From Melampsora larici-populina 98AG31 (Eukaryota; Basidiomycota; Pucciniomycetes; Pucciniales; Melampsoraceae): a DNA stretch of 64,000 nucleotides. The position numbers and the translations under genes were made by a program. The DNA is taken from the NCBI RefSeq assembly GCF_000204055.1, contig NW_006768841.1:34824-98823 (forward strand). The letters are read 5' to 3'. Below the pieces are notes generated by a model. The model was not told where the DNA came from and did not search any database. It saw nothing but the letters and a program-made list of their open reading frames with translations. The first letter of the stretch is position 1; every line of letters begins with the position of its first letter. Below are positions 25,601 to 36,964 of the stretch, piece by piece.

Positions 25601-27270
25601 TCGATTTCACATGCAGATACATTAGGAGATTTAGATGTGATGATGAAATCACGTGCAAGTAGTATTAAATCGAAAGTATCGATTGAAGATTTAGAGAAAG
25701 TGATTGAACCAGCACCACCATCCACATCGATGAAAGAAGTGGTGAGTGAAAAAGCAGATGAACTTGAAATCCTTTCGTTTGATCAAAACGATTCTGAAAC
25801 CCAACAAACTCCACCGGCTAGTCGAATGTTATCGAAAGCTCAACCATCACAATCGATGCCATCCCAACCTAGACCAGCTCATTCTTCAATTCTTAGTGCA
25901 CCTTTACAAGCGATTTGGACACTTGGAGGAAGTATTAAGATGAAACAAGGTGGTGGGACTACTACGGGTGGGAGTACTACTACTACGACTGGTGGTGGTG
26001 GTGGTATGGATTCAAAAGAGTTTGATGGAATCGATCCAGATTCGACGAACCCAAATGCTTCACCACATATTAAATATAAATTTAAACATGGTACCAAAGA
26101 GTTTTCATGTACGATTTGGCATGCAGCTCAGTTTAAAGAGATTAGACAAAGGTGTGGAGTAAGTGAAGAGTTTTTAATCGAATCGTTATCTAGATGTAAT
26201 ACATGGAATACAACTGGAGGTAAATCATCATCTAATTTCTTTATTACAAACGATCAACGGTTTATCTTAAAAGGTATGATCACTAATTGGAACAAATCAG
26301 AAAGAGAAGGTTTATTATCATTTGCACCTAATTATTTTGCTTACCTATCAAATCAAACATTAATTAAACCTTCATTGATTTGTAAAATCTTTGGATTCTT
26401 TACGATTAAGATTAAAGAAAAGGTTTTGGGTAGTCATAAGAATGATTCCAATTTGATTAAGTTGGATCTCTTGTTGATGGAAAATTTGTTTTATGGTCAA
26501 ACTATCACACGTAAATTTGATTTGAAAGGCATTACTTCTAGGGTGGCTAAAGTTAAGAAAGACGAAAAGGATGGTGGAACTGGTTGGGATGCTGATTGGA
26601 TTGAAGGTAAGAGAATTTCAAATCCAATCCAATTTGATTTTTCGTTTTGTTGAACTTTTTTTTTTGGTTTGATGGATATATAGGTTCACTTCGAACTTTA
26701 TTATTGATTCATCCTCATTCTAAACATGTGATTTCGAATGCGATTGAAAATGATACCAAGTTTTTATCTGAAAGTAACGTGATGGATTATTCACTTTTAG
26801 TTGGAGTAGATGATTTAAGAAAAGAATTGGTCGTGGGGATGATTGATGTGATTGGAAGTAAGTCTCTCGAAAAAAACCCCTCTTTTTGAAATGTCAAGTT
26901 TGATGTTTTTTTTTGGTTTTTTTCTTTTTTAGCATTTAATTTGGCTAAGATGTTGGAGTCTAGAGGTAAAATGGTTTTGAAAAGTTCGGATAAAAAAGGA
27001 GAAGTCACGATCTTACCTCCGATTGAATATGCTAATCGGTTTAAAAAAGCCATGGAAACGTATTTTGTAAGTTTTTTTTGCTTCCAAGGATCTTCCAAAG
27101 GATCTCTCTTTTCTTTTTGGTGGAAAGATAAGAAATTGATATTGTTTTTTTCTGAGGGGGTTTTTTAGGTAGCTGTACCTGAGAAATGGAGTAGACCATT
27201 AGAAAAAGAAAGTGATCAAGTGGTGAAAAACCATCATCAAGAAGATCCAAGTTTACCTTCTGTATTTTAA
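19700..27270 (+). CDS. FAB1: FAB1/PIKfyve-like phosphatidylinositol-3-phosphate 5-kinase
   Basis: The family makes PI(3,5)P2 from PI3P on endosomal and vacuolar membranes. Seven exons (19700-20941, 21047-23839, 23912-24099, 24175-26606, 26684-26857, 26933-27066, 27169-27270) close in phase to 2,354 residues. The end of the TCP-1/chaperonin-like domain spans intron 1 (GGTITLKGPGRELRKLKK then FAACNMKLEVHV). The Cys-rich region follows about residues 1335-1410 (CRICGRCTK, then SFAKYLELILYDGN and LCDHG). The PIP-kinase domain fills the last ~450 residues: NFFITNDQRFILK with the nucleotide-binding Lys, MENLFYGQ, KFDLKG, SNVMDYSLLVGVDD and a final IDVIGTFNLAKMLES. Ser/Pro-rich linkers (about 420-1300 and 1450-1950) are long and probably disordered. 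No FYVE zinc finger is visible at the N-terminus, and most of the chaperonin-like domain is missing or very diverged. Confidence 0.9.
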
Positions 27271-29100
27271 AAAATTAAGATATATTATCAATATGTAGGA
27301 TTTGTGAAAAATGAAAAAAAATGTGACAAGGTGTTTTAAATTAGTATAATAGTCTTTTTTGTTTTTTTTTGAGTTTCTTTGTTGTTGTTTATGATTGATT
27401 GATTGAAACTGAAGAAGAAGAAGAAGAAAAAAATTGTTGTTGAAAGTCTTGATATGTATAATTTGTAAAAGATTAGTATAATACTAGAGAATATGCCCGC
27501 AACAGGGAAACCCTCCTACAACCTACCCCTACTTGAACCAATATTTTATACATGTACAGTCATTTAAGAAAAGCTTTAAACCAATTCCCAACCAATTTGT
27601 TTGAGTTCTGAGTGCCAAATTGAGCAAGCTTTTGTAAATTGACTGGTCACAGTGTTTTGCTCTGTCAAACCCTTTGGTGGTGTAAATCTGGATTTGATAA
27701 GCAGCTTGTCTTTGTCCTTGACTTTAGTTATCTATCCACATGAAAGGACAGTACTGGTCAACACCCTGGAATGTGTGTATGCTTTTTTCCAAAATTCATT
27801 CACCTTTCCAAGCCATTGATACACAATATATATTGTAACAGTTGGGTTGATGTAAAGCAGACAGACCAAAGCATCTGAGCAGAATCAACAATAGTAAATC
27901 ACAGTATCTCATAGGATGATCAGGTAGCCATGCTGACCATCACAGATATCTCAATAGTTCCCTCAAACAAGAATTCAAGACCAAATTGTTCAAAGGTACA
28001 CAAGTGAATTTAACTACCAGCCCCATCATCTGTTATCCTCTAGTGACTTGGATATCTTATGTTGCAAGGTTTTGCAATTGCATTATTGTTTTCAAAACTT
28101 TTTGTACCTACAGACTGTCAAAATATAATCAAGACACATGACTTACTTATCATTGGATAAAACTTAGGTAGCGGTTTAGGATTGGATTAGTGATTGTTTA
28201 GGTTGATTAGATGAGTTGAGAAAAGTGTTGTGCACATCATTCCCAATAACATTGTTGTCAATCTTCCCCAATGTTTTTCTTCCTTTTTCATTTCTATGTA
28301 TAGTTTTGTTTGGATCTCAATCTCCCTCTCTTTCCTCATCTTTTGGAAAGAGAGTGAGTACCATTTCACCTTATGTACTAATCTTACTAATATTGTTATA
28401 TGTGTTAGAGCTCCATAAGATCATCTAGTCTTGAGCCTTTTGAGTTCATTATCAAGTTTCTCACTATTTAACTTTTTCCTCCTGATACTTAGGTTAGTTC
28501 TTATAAGGTCTGCATACCTTGAAGTGGAGAAGAGTGCTCACAATTAGCACTGGTTTATTAGGATGTTCTCATTCTTTTACACAGACAAGTGATGATCTTT
28601 AGAACAAACATGTGTCTGATCTTATGCCACTTGAATCAGCCGCTAGTCAATTGAATCTAGACAGGCTGGCCAAATTTTTCCTGGAAGAATTGAGTGAGAG
28701 AGATTGGCAAGGAATCTCTGACAAGGGTTTTTCAGTTGACTGCAAATGAACCATGTGATGTTAGTCTTATCCATGAGTCCTAGTTCACAACATTGGTATC
28801 ACATGTGCCACTGGCCCCATGAATGACAATCTTGTGTAGTGGGAATATCTTATGAAAGCCAAGATGGCAAGGGGATTAACCAGATAGGCAGCACAATCTA
28901 GTACAGCAGCTTTTGTGAAGCTTCCTCCATATTACCTGCCAACTTGCCCCAGTTTGGGAATCAAAACTGAGAAGGATCCCCTGCTGCTCATCTCTCTCGA
29001 GCCAACTTGATTTGTTTACAGGTTCTTGCAAATGGTGGATCACCAGTGATCTCTCTGGGATTTTTTACCTTTCCAACGCAAGCCCCATCACACAGTCAGC
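27271..29100. other. Gene-poor region downstream of FAB1-like gene
   Basis: The first ~200 bases are T-rich 3' UTR-like DNA. Beyond that I see no gene, only short unsupported frames such as 28187-28428 on both strands. Confidence 0.45.
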
Positions 29101-29116
29101 TTGTACCAACACTGCC

Positions 29117-29275
29117 ACTATACTATACTATACCAGTATAGTACTATACCAGGTATAGTATAGTTTAGACTATACTTAACAAACAACAGTATAGTATAGT
29201 ATAGTACTTGACTACACTATACTATACTATACTATACTATACCAAGTATAGTATTGTAGTACTAGTACAATCTTT
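29117..29275. repeat. TATAC/GTATA-rich palindromic repeat cluster
   Basis: Repeated CTATA/TATAG units in both orientations (TATACTATACTATACCAG, then TATAGTATAGTATAGT, then ACTATACTATACTATACT) can fold into several alternative hairpins. The same motif makes the longer foldback at 30558-30711, suggesting related miniature elements or shared expansion. Confidence 0.75.
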
Positions 29276-30109
29276 ACCTCACCACAACTCCTTACAATCA
29301 ATAAGATGATCAATCACAGCATGACCAATCAACTTCATGAGGAGATTTTCCCCATCAAGCACCTCACCAACTTACCCACAACAAAAACCAAAAAGCTCCT
29401 TGACTTGCAAGTTCATCCTCCCACCCGTGTATGTATGTAAAATATTGTTATAAGTATGAAAACAATGTCAATCATGGTCTTGTGATTGACAAATGATCAA
29501 AGAAAACATCTCTTTAGATCACGGAACAAAGTCAGCAACAAGACAAAGCTGAAACACAAGCTTTGACAAGATGACCTGGTTTCTAAATTTGTATGAAGAG
29601 GGTTCTAAATTCATATCAAGATTGAAATCATGTAGACTGGAAGTTTTGAATGTTATAGAGATCACACAGCAAGCATCATCTAGTTTCATTGTTTTATATC
29701 AATTGATGTTAATGTAGAATTGATATAGGCATCAAGAATGAAGGGACCCTTGAAGGTTTTCCCCCTTATTGGCATTAGATAATAGATAGTTTCAAAGTTG
29801 TCTCGTTCATTCTCTTGCAGCTTATCTATTATCATAACCCAACAGAAAATCAAGCTCCTACTTTGTTAATTTCAAGTACTTCAATGAAAATCAAAACAAT
29901 TTGTACACTTGTTGGCTACAAATGAGATAGATAGGATCAGACATGGAGATAGTCAATGGAGGATGAGAGCCCTCGATCAGAAAAATTACCTCGAGTCTCT
30001 TTATTGATCATCCTTTGTTTGAATTTGAATCTATCGTTACTTTTGAAATCAGCTGTCAATTCTTCCGATTTCATTTTGAGATCGAGTCTTGATTTTGATT
30101 TGATTTTGG

Positions 30110-30262
30110 TTTTGATTTCATTCCACTAAGTTTTGATTCGATTCCGATAAGTTTTGATTCGATTCCATGATAAGTTTTGATTCGATTTCATGATAAGTTT
30201 TGATTCGATTTCATGATAAGTTTTGATTCGATTCCATTAAGTTTTGATTTGATTTCAATAAG
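30110..30262. repeat. Tandem repeat, ~20-27 bp unit (AAGTTTTGATTCGATT)
   Basis: Six imperfect copies of a unit built on AAGTTTTGATTCGATT(C/T)CA with an optional TGAT spacer run head to tail. Copies differ by a few bases and by presence of the spacer. It lies in a gene-poor T-rich stretch, and no function is suggested by context. Confidence 0.85.
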
Positions 30263-30557
30263 TTTTTTCAAGAGGTTGGTTTAAATTTTGGTTCATTGTT
30301 AATTTGATCATGATTTTCTTTGTGTGATTGTTCCAATGATTGATCGAATGATGGATTGATTATTCTTTTATGTTTTGATGCTTTTTTGTTTTTAGTGTCA
30401 AGAAGGACAAGATTGAAAAGATGGGGTTCTCAATAACTCATGTAGGATGAGAGGATTTGAGTAGTTTGATTTGAATTTTAATCGTTGAGGTTTTGTTGGA
30501 TTTTCATTTGGAACTGGATTGATGATCGATGGAATTATGGGTGCCTTTCCCTCTTGA

Positions 30558-30711
30558 CTATACTATACTCAATACTGTAGTATAGTACTGAGTTTTCGGT
30601 ACTATACTTTGAAAGTATAGTATATAAAAAGGTAGTCCAATACTATACTTTCAAAGTATAGTAGTGAAAACTCAGTACTATACTACAGTATCACAATACT
30701 GTATAGTATAG
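30558..30711. repeat. Long foldback (inverted repeat with ~65-70 bp arms)
   Basis: The left arm from 30558 and the right arm ending at 30711 are near-perfect reverse complements, with a loop of about 16 bases (ATAAAAAGGTAGTCCA). Shared blocks include GTAGTATAGTACTGAGTTTT and ACTTTGAAAGTATAGTAT. Arms differ by a few substitutions and one short insertion (near ACTGTGAT). The structure resembles a foldback MITE or a source of hairpin RNA. It lies immediately upstream of the decayed Myb/SANT-like gene. Confidence 0.85.
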
Positions 30712-31214
30712 TGGCTCTGTTGCTTGTACCTCCAGGTTCTCAGCCTCAATCAGTAATTGTATCTGCCATGAAATCAAAGACCCCTCCCGCCGCTGAACCA
30801 CTTCCTAAAGAAAACACAAGGTCAACCAAAGGAATCAGATATCAAGGTTGTCAAGGAGTCAAAGAGTGGTCAAACCTCTTGGTTTGCGAAGCGACCTAAT
30901 GGCTTGTCTGACATTGATTTTGTTGTGTTATGGTTGGCCAAGGAAGATAATTTTCAACCATGGAAAGGTCAAAATCCGAGCAAGATTGCAGTATGCAGCT
31001 GCAATCTGCGCGGCTCATATGAAGGATATTCTTCAAATCAATCAAACACCAAGAGAAGTGGACAAGAGGGTACTTTCCTCATGCCAACGCTCAAACCTCA
31101 GCGTGATGGTTACGGTCAGCGGCACGGTACGCTACGGGCCGCACCGTACCACAACTGCCTATTTTGCATTACGGTGCTTCCGTACCGTAATGCCTGATAA
31201 GGGAATATAGGTTA

Positions 31215-31534
31215 GAGCATCTCCTATCGTCTCGGTAAAGGGCTTCGGTACGGTAAATTTTACTGTACCGACCCTTAAATTCCCCAATCGTGTCTAAAAC
31301 ACGATTCGGTATCCACCGAATCGGTCAAAATTCTGTAGAGGTCCAGCAAATTTACTGGACCTCTACCGATTCGGTATCTGCGGGGAAACCATTGTTCTCA
31401 CCATTTGGTACTGTACCGAGGCACTTTCTTTCCAACGATAGTGGATTTCGACAGTTCTGTACCGATTGATACTGTACCGAACACCTACGTACAGAAAATT
31501 TACTGAAAATTTACTCGAACGATAGGAGATGCTC
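31215..31534. mobile_element. 320-bp MITE nested in the hAT element, TTA target duplication
   Basis: Terminal inverted repeats GAGCATCTCCTATCGT at both ends enclose 320 bases, flanked by TTA on each side (31212-31214 and 31535-31537). A 3-bp TTA duplication and such ends fit a PIF/Harbinger-type MITE. The interior holds further hairpins, including TAGAGGTCCAG (31336-31346) pairing with 31355-31365. It has no coding capacity. Confidence 0.8.
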
Positions 31535-31916
31535 TTACGGTCCTTTTCGCGATTACACCTCCATTTGATTGCGGTGACCGTAGTGAAACCCGTATTCGTT
31601 ACGGTTGACTACGGGTCAGGGCAGCTATTTTAATTTGGGTTCTAGTTCTGGTGGTGGACCAATTTTGGTCGATGACGCAAGGACCCTCACAATCTCGATC
31701 AGTCCTATCACTCCCTGCGTAGCTGATGCAGGCGTGAATCAGATAATTAATTGATGGCATTATTAGTAAGTTCATTCTTCCCCTTTTCTCGATCCATTCT
31801 CTTGTTTTTGTCTTCTCCATCTCAATCCATATTATCAACCTTCCACTGACTGGAACTCTTTCTTAAATCAATTTACTCCATTTCATTTTTTATCTTTCAA
31901 CTTCAATTTTACTACT

Positions 31917-34900
31917 ATGAATAGTGCCGGTCCCAACTCAACAGCAGGTGGTTCAACTTCCAATACTCTTTTCCCTCCTGATTCCACTCGCCGTTCTTCT
32001 CGAGGTAGCCCACTTCGAAAGGATCTATCCGACTTCGTCGCGACTTCTGGGGACTCACGCACGACTTTGAGTCGACCAGCAAAGCGAGTCATTGTCTGTT
32101 CATCCGACAATGAACAATGTGCATCCGATGAAGAAGCCAGTGCCTCAGATGATAAGGAAAGAAGCGACTCCAGCAACGGGGAGCAGTCACCAACACAAAT
32201 CAAATCAAAAACAACAAAGAATAAACCTCCGAAGAGGAAAAAGAAGAAGAGCTCAACTCAGGCAAAGGAGAAGACAACCGCTGCTGTCAAGGTAATGTTG
32301 CTCGAGATAATTAATCAAAATTGAATCTCAATTCGTTTTGAGACTGATACTTATACATTTTGTTGATATTTCAGGACTTCACACATCCTGATGATGTCGA
32401 TATTGATCAAGTGACCGATGGAGAAGGAAAAAAAACTGCTTTCCGACAAGCAATGACTGATGATGTCAAGTTCTTATTATCATACTACAAACCACCAAAG
32501 TATGTCAATGATAAGGAGAAGGTGTGTCATAATCATTTAGAACACGTTTTCTACATAATCTAACCTTTGGTACATTAATCTAGAGTTTGGGAATTAAAAG
32601 GAGTTATGAGTGTAGATGGTGCAAGGGAGTTTTCACCAGAGGTGATGATGGAAACTCAAATCTCTATGGACATCGAGACGGTTATAAGAAACGAAAACCT
32701 TGTCCAGGACGCCAAAGAGCTATCGAAGCAGGCGTAACTCTCCCGGCTACTTGGAAAGAAATCAACGAACCGGTTCAAGTTGCTACCAATTCGAGCAATA
32801 CCATCAAATCATTTTTATCCCAGTCCACTTTCAGCGTAGAATTGTTAAATGTGGTGTTGGTTATCTGGATTCTTCGGCACGCGCTCCCCTGGCTTCGTTT
32901 TCAGGACGCAACTCTACGAGCCGCTTTCAAACTCAGCAATCGATCTGCTCAGCTCCGATCGCCGACATGGGCAGCTACCACTGCAAAAGAACTATTTTAT
33001 TCATTATATAATGTGGTCATCAGTAAAATAAAGGTGAGTAGATTGACCTTTAAAATGATATGTTGATTTTCTGTCTGATTAAGTCATCTTCCAAACAATC
33101 TAGAATAACAAAAGCATGTTCTCATTGGCTCATGACGGCTGGACGACTAAAGGAAATAGAATGGCTTTTATAGGTGTTATGGTCAATTATATTGACAATG
33201 ATTGGAAGTATCAAACTGTCCATTTGACGTTGAAGTGGGTCACATGGCATCACTGTGGGGATCTCTTAGCTCAACCAGTAGCTCGAAACCTCATTCGACA
33301 CGGGCTACATAAAAAGGTGAGTCTGTTTTGTTTTATATCTTTAATCTTTACGACGTCATGTTTGAATCTAATTTATGCATCTCTCAGATGATAGGACAGA
33401 CAACCGATTCTGGTTCAAACAACGGCCCAATGGCGCGCGAAATGGCACGTCTATTTGAAGAATGCGAGTCGCCCGTTCATTGGTCACCCAAGAAGAGCCA
33501 TGTTAAATGCTTTTGTCACAAGCTTGCTCTAATGGTGAGTCACGGACTGAAGACACTTAATATCAGTGCAGGACATACAAAGCCAACTACACAGCCAGGA
33601 CTAGTGGTTCCATCAATTCGAGTTAACGATTGCGAGTTCGAAGTCGAATCTGAAGACTCAGACGAAGAACAAGGTAACTTGGTACCTGAAATACACGAGG
33701 ATTCAGGTTTATCAGAGGACCCATCAGACACCAGAATTCAATCGGAAGATATTGTTGCTCGTAGTGTTCACAAAGTAAGTTGGTGCAATGCTCTTATCGA
33801 CTGGAATGAGACTGAGCTGATGTAAAGTCTGGTTACCATGTCTAGGTCGACAAGCTCATTCAATTGACATGTTCAAGTTCGTCAAGACGGAATTATTTTG
33901 CTGCTAAAGCAAAGGCGCAAGGGATCAAGGTACTTACGGTCGGTTATGGAGTGAGGTGGAACGTCAAAGCCGACAGTCGGCGTAGGGCTTGTGACGGAAA
34001 AGAAGTAAGGATTATCAACATACATGAAGTAATTGCTTATGTGGTTATCCATGAACTAATGCTATTTAAATCAAATAGATCCTTAATGCTATGACCTCAC
34101 AGGATCGAAAAACCAACAAGTACTATCGAGGCCTTTCCCTGTGCAATGAGGAATGGGAGGCAGTTGAGGCCTTGAATCCAGTCCTTGAGGTCCATGTGTT
34201 GAGATTTCTATATTATTATCATTTTCTCAGCGTCTGACATATTTAATTCTCCTCACAAAGGTTTTTGAAGATGCAACTTTTCGAATGCAGGGCGATTTCT
34301 CTTCGGGATGTGAGGTACTTGCAGAATACCTACGCATCAAGAAGAAACTTGAAGGGCTGAAGGAGAAGACTATGGTTCCTAGTATCAACAGGGCCATCGA
34401 GGAGATGTTATCGTGGCTGAAGAAATACCAGGACGAGGCTTTGGGAACTGACATCTTTGTGATTGCCACAATTCTCAACCCTCGACAATGTTTAAAATTT
34501 CTTCAAGACTTTTATCCTTCTGCAAGTGACGAAGCTAAGGATTGTATCAGTGATGTATTTGAGGAGAGGCTTTTCGATTGGAAATTGAATGTACCCGAGC
34601 CACCTTCAGCTCAACCAACCAGTGTACCAACTGCAGCAGACGAATTCGACATGTTTTCTGCTGCATCGGACAACATTCAAACTTCAACTCAATACGAACA
34701 TGAGCTGGCTGACTATTTATCTGGCAAGTTTGGCATCTTGCCAGACGAGAAGCCGTTGGACTGGTGGAGGGTGAGTCCAGTTCGTTCTATATCTTTTCAT
34801 GCATTGAAACTGATATCTTCGAAACCTTATCATCAGAAACATGAGAAGTCGTTTCCGGTGCTTGCGTCAATGGCACGCGACTACCTCTCAATATCAGCCA

Positions 34901-35112
34901 CTACTTGCTGTTGTGAGCGATCCTTTTCTTCAGCTGCTGATGTCGCTGCACCTGGACAAGGCTCAATCCTGCCCAATACAATTACTCGGAAGGTGGGATG
35001 TAGGGAGTGGATCAAATGTGGAATAACACCCACTGACAAGTTTGAAGATGCTGTGAAATATCTGAAAGAATACGAAGAACAAGAGGAAAAGAGGAAGAAG
35101 AAATCAAAGTAG
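31917..35112 (+). CDS. hAT transposase (BED finger, hATC dimerisation domain)
   Basis: A multi-exon gene lies inside the hAT element. Exon 1 starts at ATG 31917 and is Ser/Lys-rich. An exon from about 32585 encodes a BED zinc finger (YECRWCKGVF then YGHRDGYKKRKPC). Later exons encode the RNase H-like core, including FSLAHDGWTTKGNRMAFIGV, QTTDSGSNNGPMAREM, KCFCHKLALMV and a YGVRWNVKADSRR segment. The last exons (about 34259-35112, with an intron at 34771-34837) carry the hAT C-terminal dimerisation domain: LDWWR, FPVLASMARDYLSISAT, then CERSFSSAADV. The frame stays open across plausible GT-AG introns, so the transposase may be functional. The exact exon ends in the middle (33770-34260) are uncertain. 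Confidence 0.85.
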
Positions 35113-36964
35113 ATCAATGCCTTCGTTCATACCGTACTTGCTATTTTTTCTTTCTTTTTGTCTGTCATTTTTTATTTCTTGTTTTCATTTTTGAAGTTCT
35201 TTTTCATGTCTCTCGTTAATATAATATACACATGTTATCTTTGTTTTTTTCATGTCTCTCGTTATTATAATATTCAAATGCTACGTTTGAATTTTTTTTT
35301 CATACACAAATCCACCGCGATGACCAAAATCAGAGCTTGAAATGGTCATTGCGGTACGTTACGATACGGCCCCACCGTACCAAAGTGCAGTCTTGACCAC
35401 TGTCATTGCCCAATATCGGTACAATACGGCAGGTCCCGGCAACGGGAGTCCGTAGCGCAATGGGTTATCCACCGTAACCCATCGCGTTACGATGAGGTTT
35501 GAGCGTTGCTCATGCCAGTTCCCACCTCATGGTTTTTGATGTTATTTTATGATTAATCTTTATTTATGTATTCATCTAGATCAAGTACCTCAAAGATCAA
35601 TTTAAAGAAGGCTTTAAACAAATTAATTTGACTGGCCAAGGTGTTCTTGACAATGACAATTACAGGGAGGAGCTTGAAAAGTTAGATTTAATTTCACACA
35701 CTGTAGATAGCAATGGTGACAAGGTAGTGGTGGGAAAGTTAGCTCAATTCAAAAAAGTGTAAAGTACCTGCAAACGGTACTGCTCTTGGTAAGTTTTCTC
35801 AAAATGTTCCATCAGGTAACTTACTGATGCTCATGATTTTCTTTAGAGAAAGCCATAGCAGTGTGTCCTTGGTATTGTCTCTTGGAATTGGTGCTGCTTG
35901 AAAGGTCCAACATAATTCCTGAGGCAACTCATGACACTCTAGGAAATGTTTCCTTTGAGTCTTTAGCATCTGATTCAAAGCCAAAATTGAAACATAGTTT
36001 GGTGTAATTAGATCTCAAGGATGAAGATGATAAGGACAATGTTAAATATGATTTCTTGCCCAGAGAAGGCTATATGGAATCTGGCAATGAGGATGTGAAG
36101 GAGATCTTCAAGAAGGAGGAAGGCTCAAACAGTCGGGAGGTGGCACACAAGAAAAATAAATGACAGTGATCTTGGGCATGAGCAAAGATTACTTGGATGT
36201 TTACCAAACGTATCTCTAGGCAAAAGACGTGAGTTGAGGAATGGAAGCACACCTTGTGACAACCTTGGTCTACAAACTCTAATGAACGTCTTTTCACCTA
36301 CCAAATCTAAACGTGAACATGCTGCAAAAGAAGCTCAAAAGAAAGATAAGGAACACATCAACTTGAATGCCAAAATAGCTAATGCCATAACTGCCATGTC
36401 CACCAATTGCCAAGAAGATGTGAAACTTAAACGGGAGCAACTACGTGGCAAAGTAATAACCAAGTTCATGTCAATGGGCAATACATTTGATGAGGGGTTC
36501 CAAAAGGCTTTGTTGATGTACCAAGCTCCTCAAGAACCTCAAATACCTTACGTGAGTACTAGTGAACACACCTTGGAGGTTTAACAATTAACTCCAACTT
36601 AGATGGCTCGCAAGAATCTGAGAAAGAAAGCCCAGTTAGATTTAATCCCTCCAATGACTTGGATATGTATATAGGTTCTCCTGAGGTTTGATCAGTTTGT
36701 TTCAATCTACCTCCAGAAGTACGTAAGATTCCCCTTAGTTCAAATGCCCCACAAGATAATATTTTGACTAATATATATATATGTGTGTTTCTGTCAAAGT
36801 TTTATACCAAAATGTGTTCTTCACACTGTAAATAACTCTGGTTTTAATTATCTTCTTTGAAAGAGATACACAAATATTCACACAAAAGCACTCAGTATTG
36901 TTCTTTGCTCAAATCATTGTTTTTTTATCATACACACACAGATATAAGCATTTAGGGAGTTGTT

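Larger units (their letters stand above)
31078..35516. mobile_element. hAT transposon with 8-bp target-site duplications
   Basis: The direct repeat CTCATGCC occurs at 31078-31085 and 35509-35516. Between them the ends are inverted repeats: the left starts AACGCTCAAACCTCA at 31086, and the right end at 35508 is its reverse complement (GAGGTTTGAGCGTT, one extra G). An 8-bp duplication is the hallmark of hAT insertion. Subterminal regions on both sides are rich in short TACGGT/ACCGTA motifs, as in hAT elements whose transposase binds subterminal repeats. The element is about 4.42 kb and carries a transposase gene plus a nested MITE. Identical TSDs imply a fairly recent insertion. Confidence 0.9.
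30711..36584 (+). pseudogene. Decayed Myb/SANT-like family gene with a hAT element in an intron
   Basis: The 5' part encodes WFAKRPNGLSDIDFVVLWLAKEDNFQPW (about 30870-30965). After a +1 frame change it continues AAAICAAHMKDILQINQTPREVDKR (to about 31069). Across an intron it resumes at 35580 with IKYLKDQFKEGFKQINLTGQGVL. Order and spacing match the Myb/SANT-like domain families expanded in rust genomes. A later coding block (36234-36584) encodes a Lys-rich helical segment (HAAKEAQKKDKEHIN, MGNTFDEGFQKALLMYQ). Frame breaks within the domain and stops at about 35760 and 36160 mark it as a pseudogene. The intron donor GGGTACTTTCC lies at about 31070, and the hAT element entered 16 bases after it, so the transposon sits in intronic DNA. 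Confidence 0.6.

Noticed and set aside
29117..29275. Possible CRISPR-like or telomeric array
   Set aside because: The repeats are short, irregular and inverted rather than regularly spaced; the DNA is eukaryotic and the motif is not TTAGGG.
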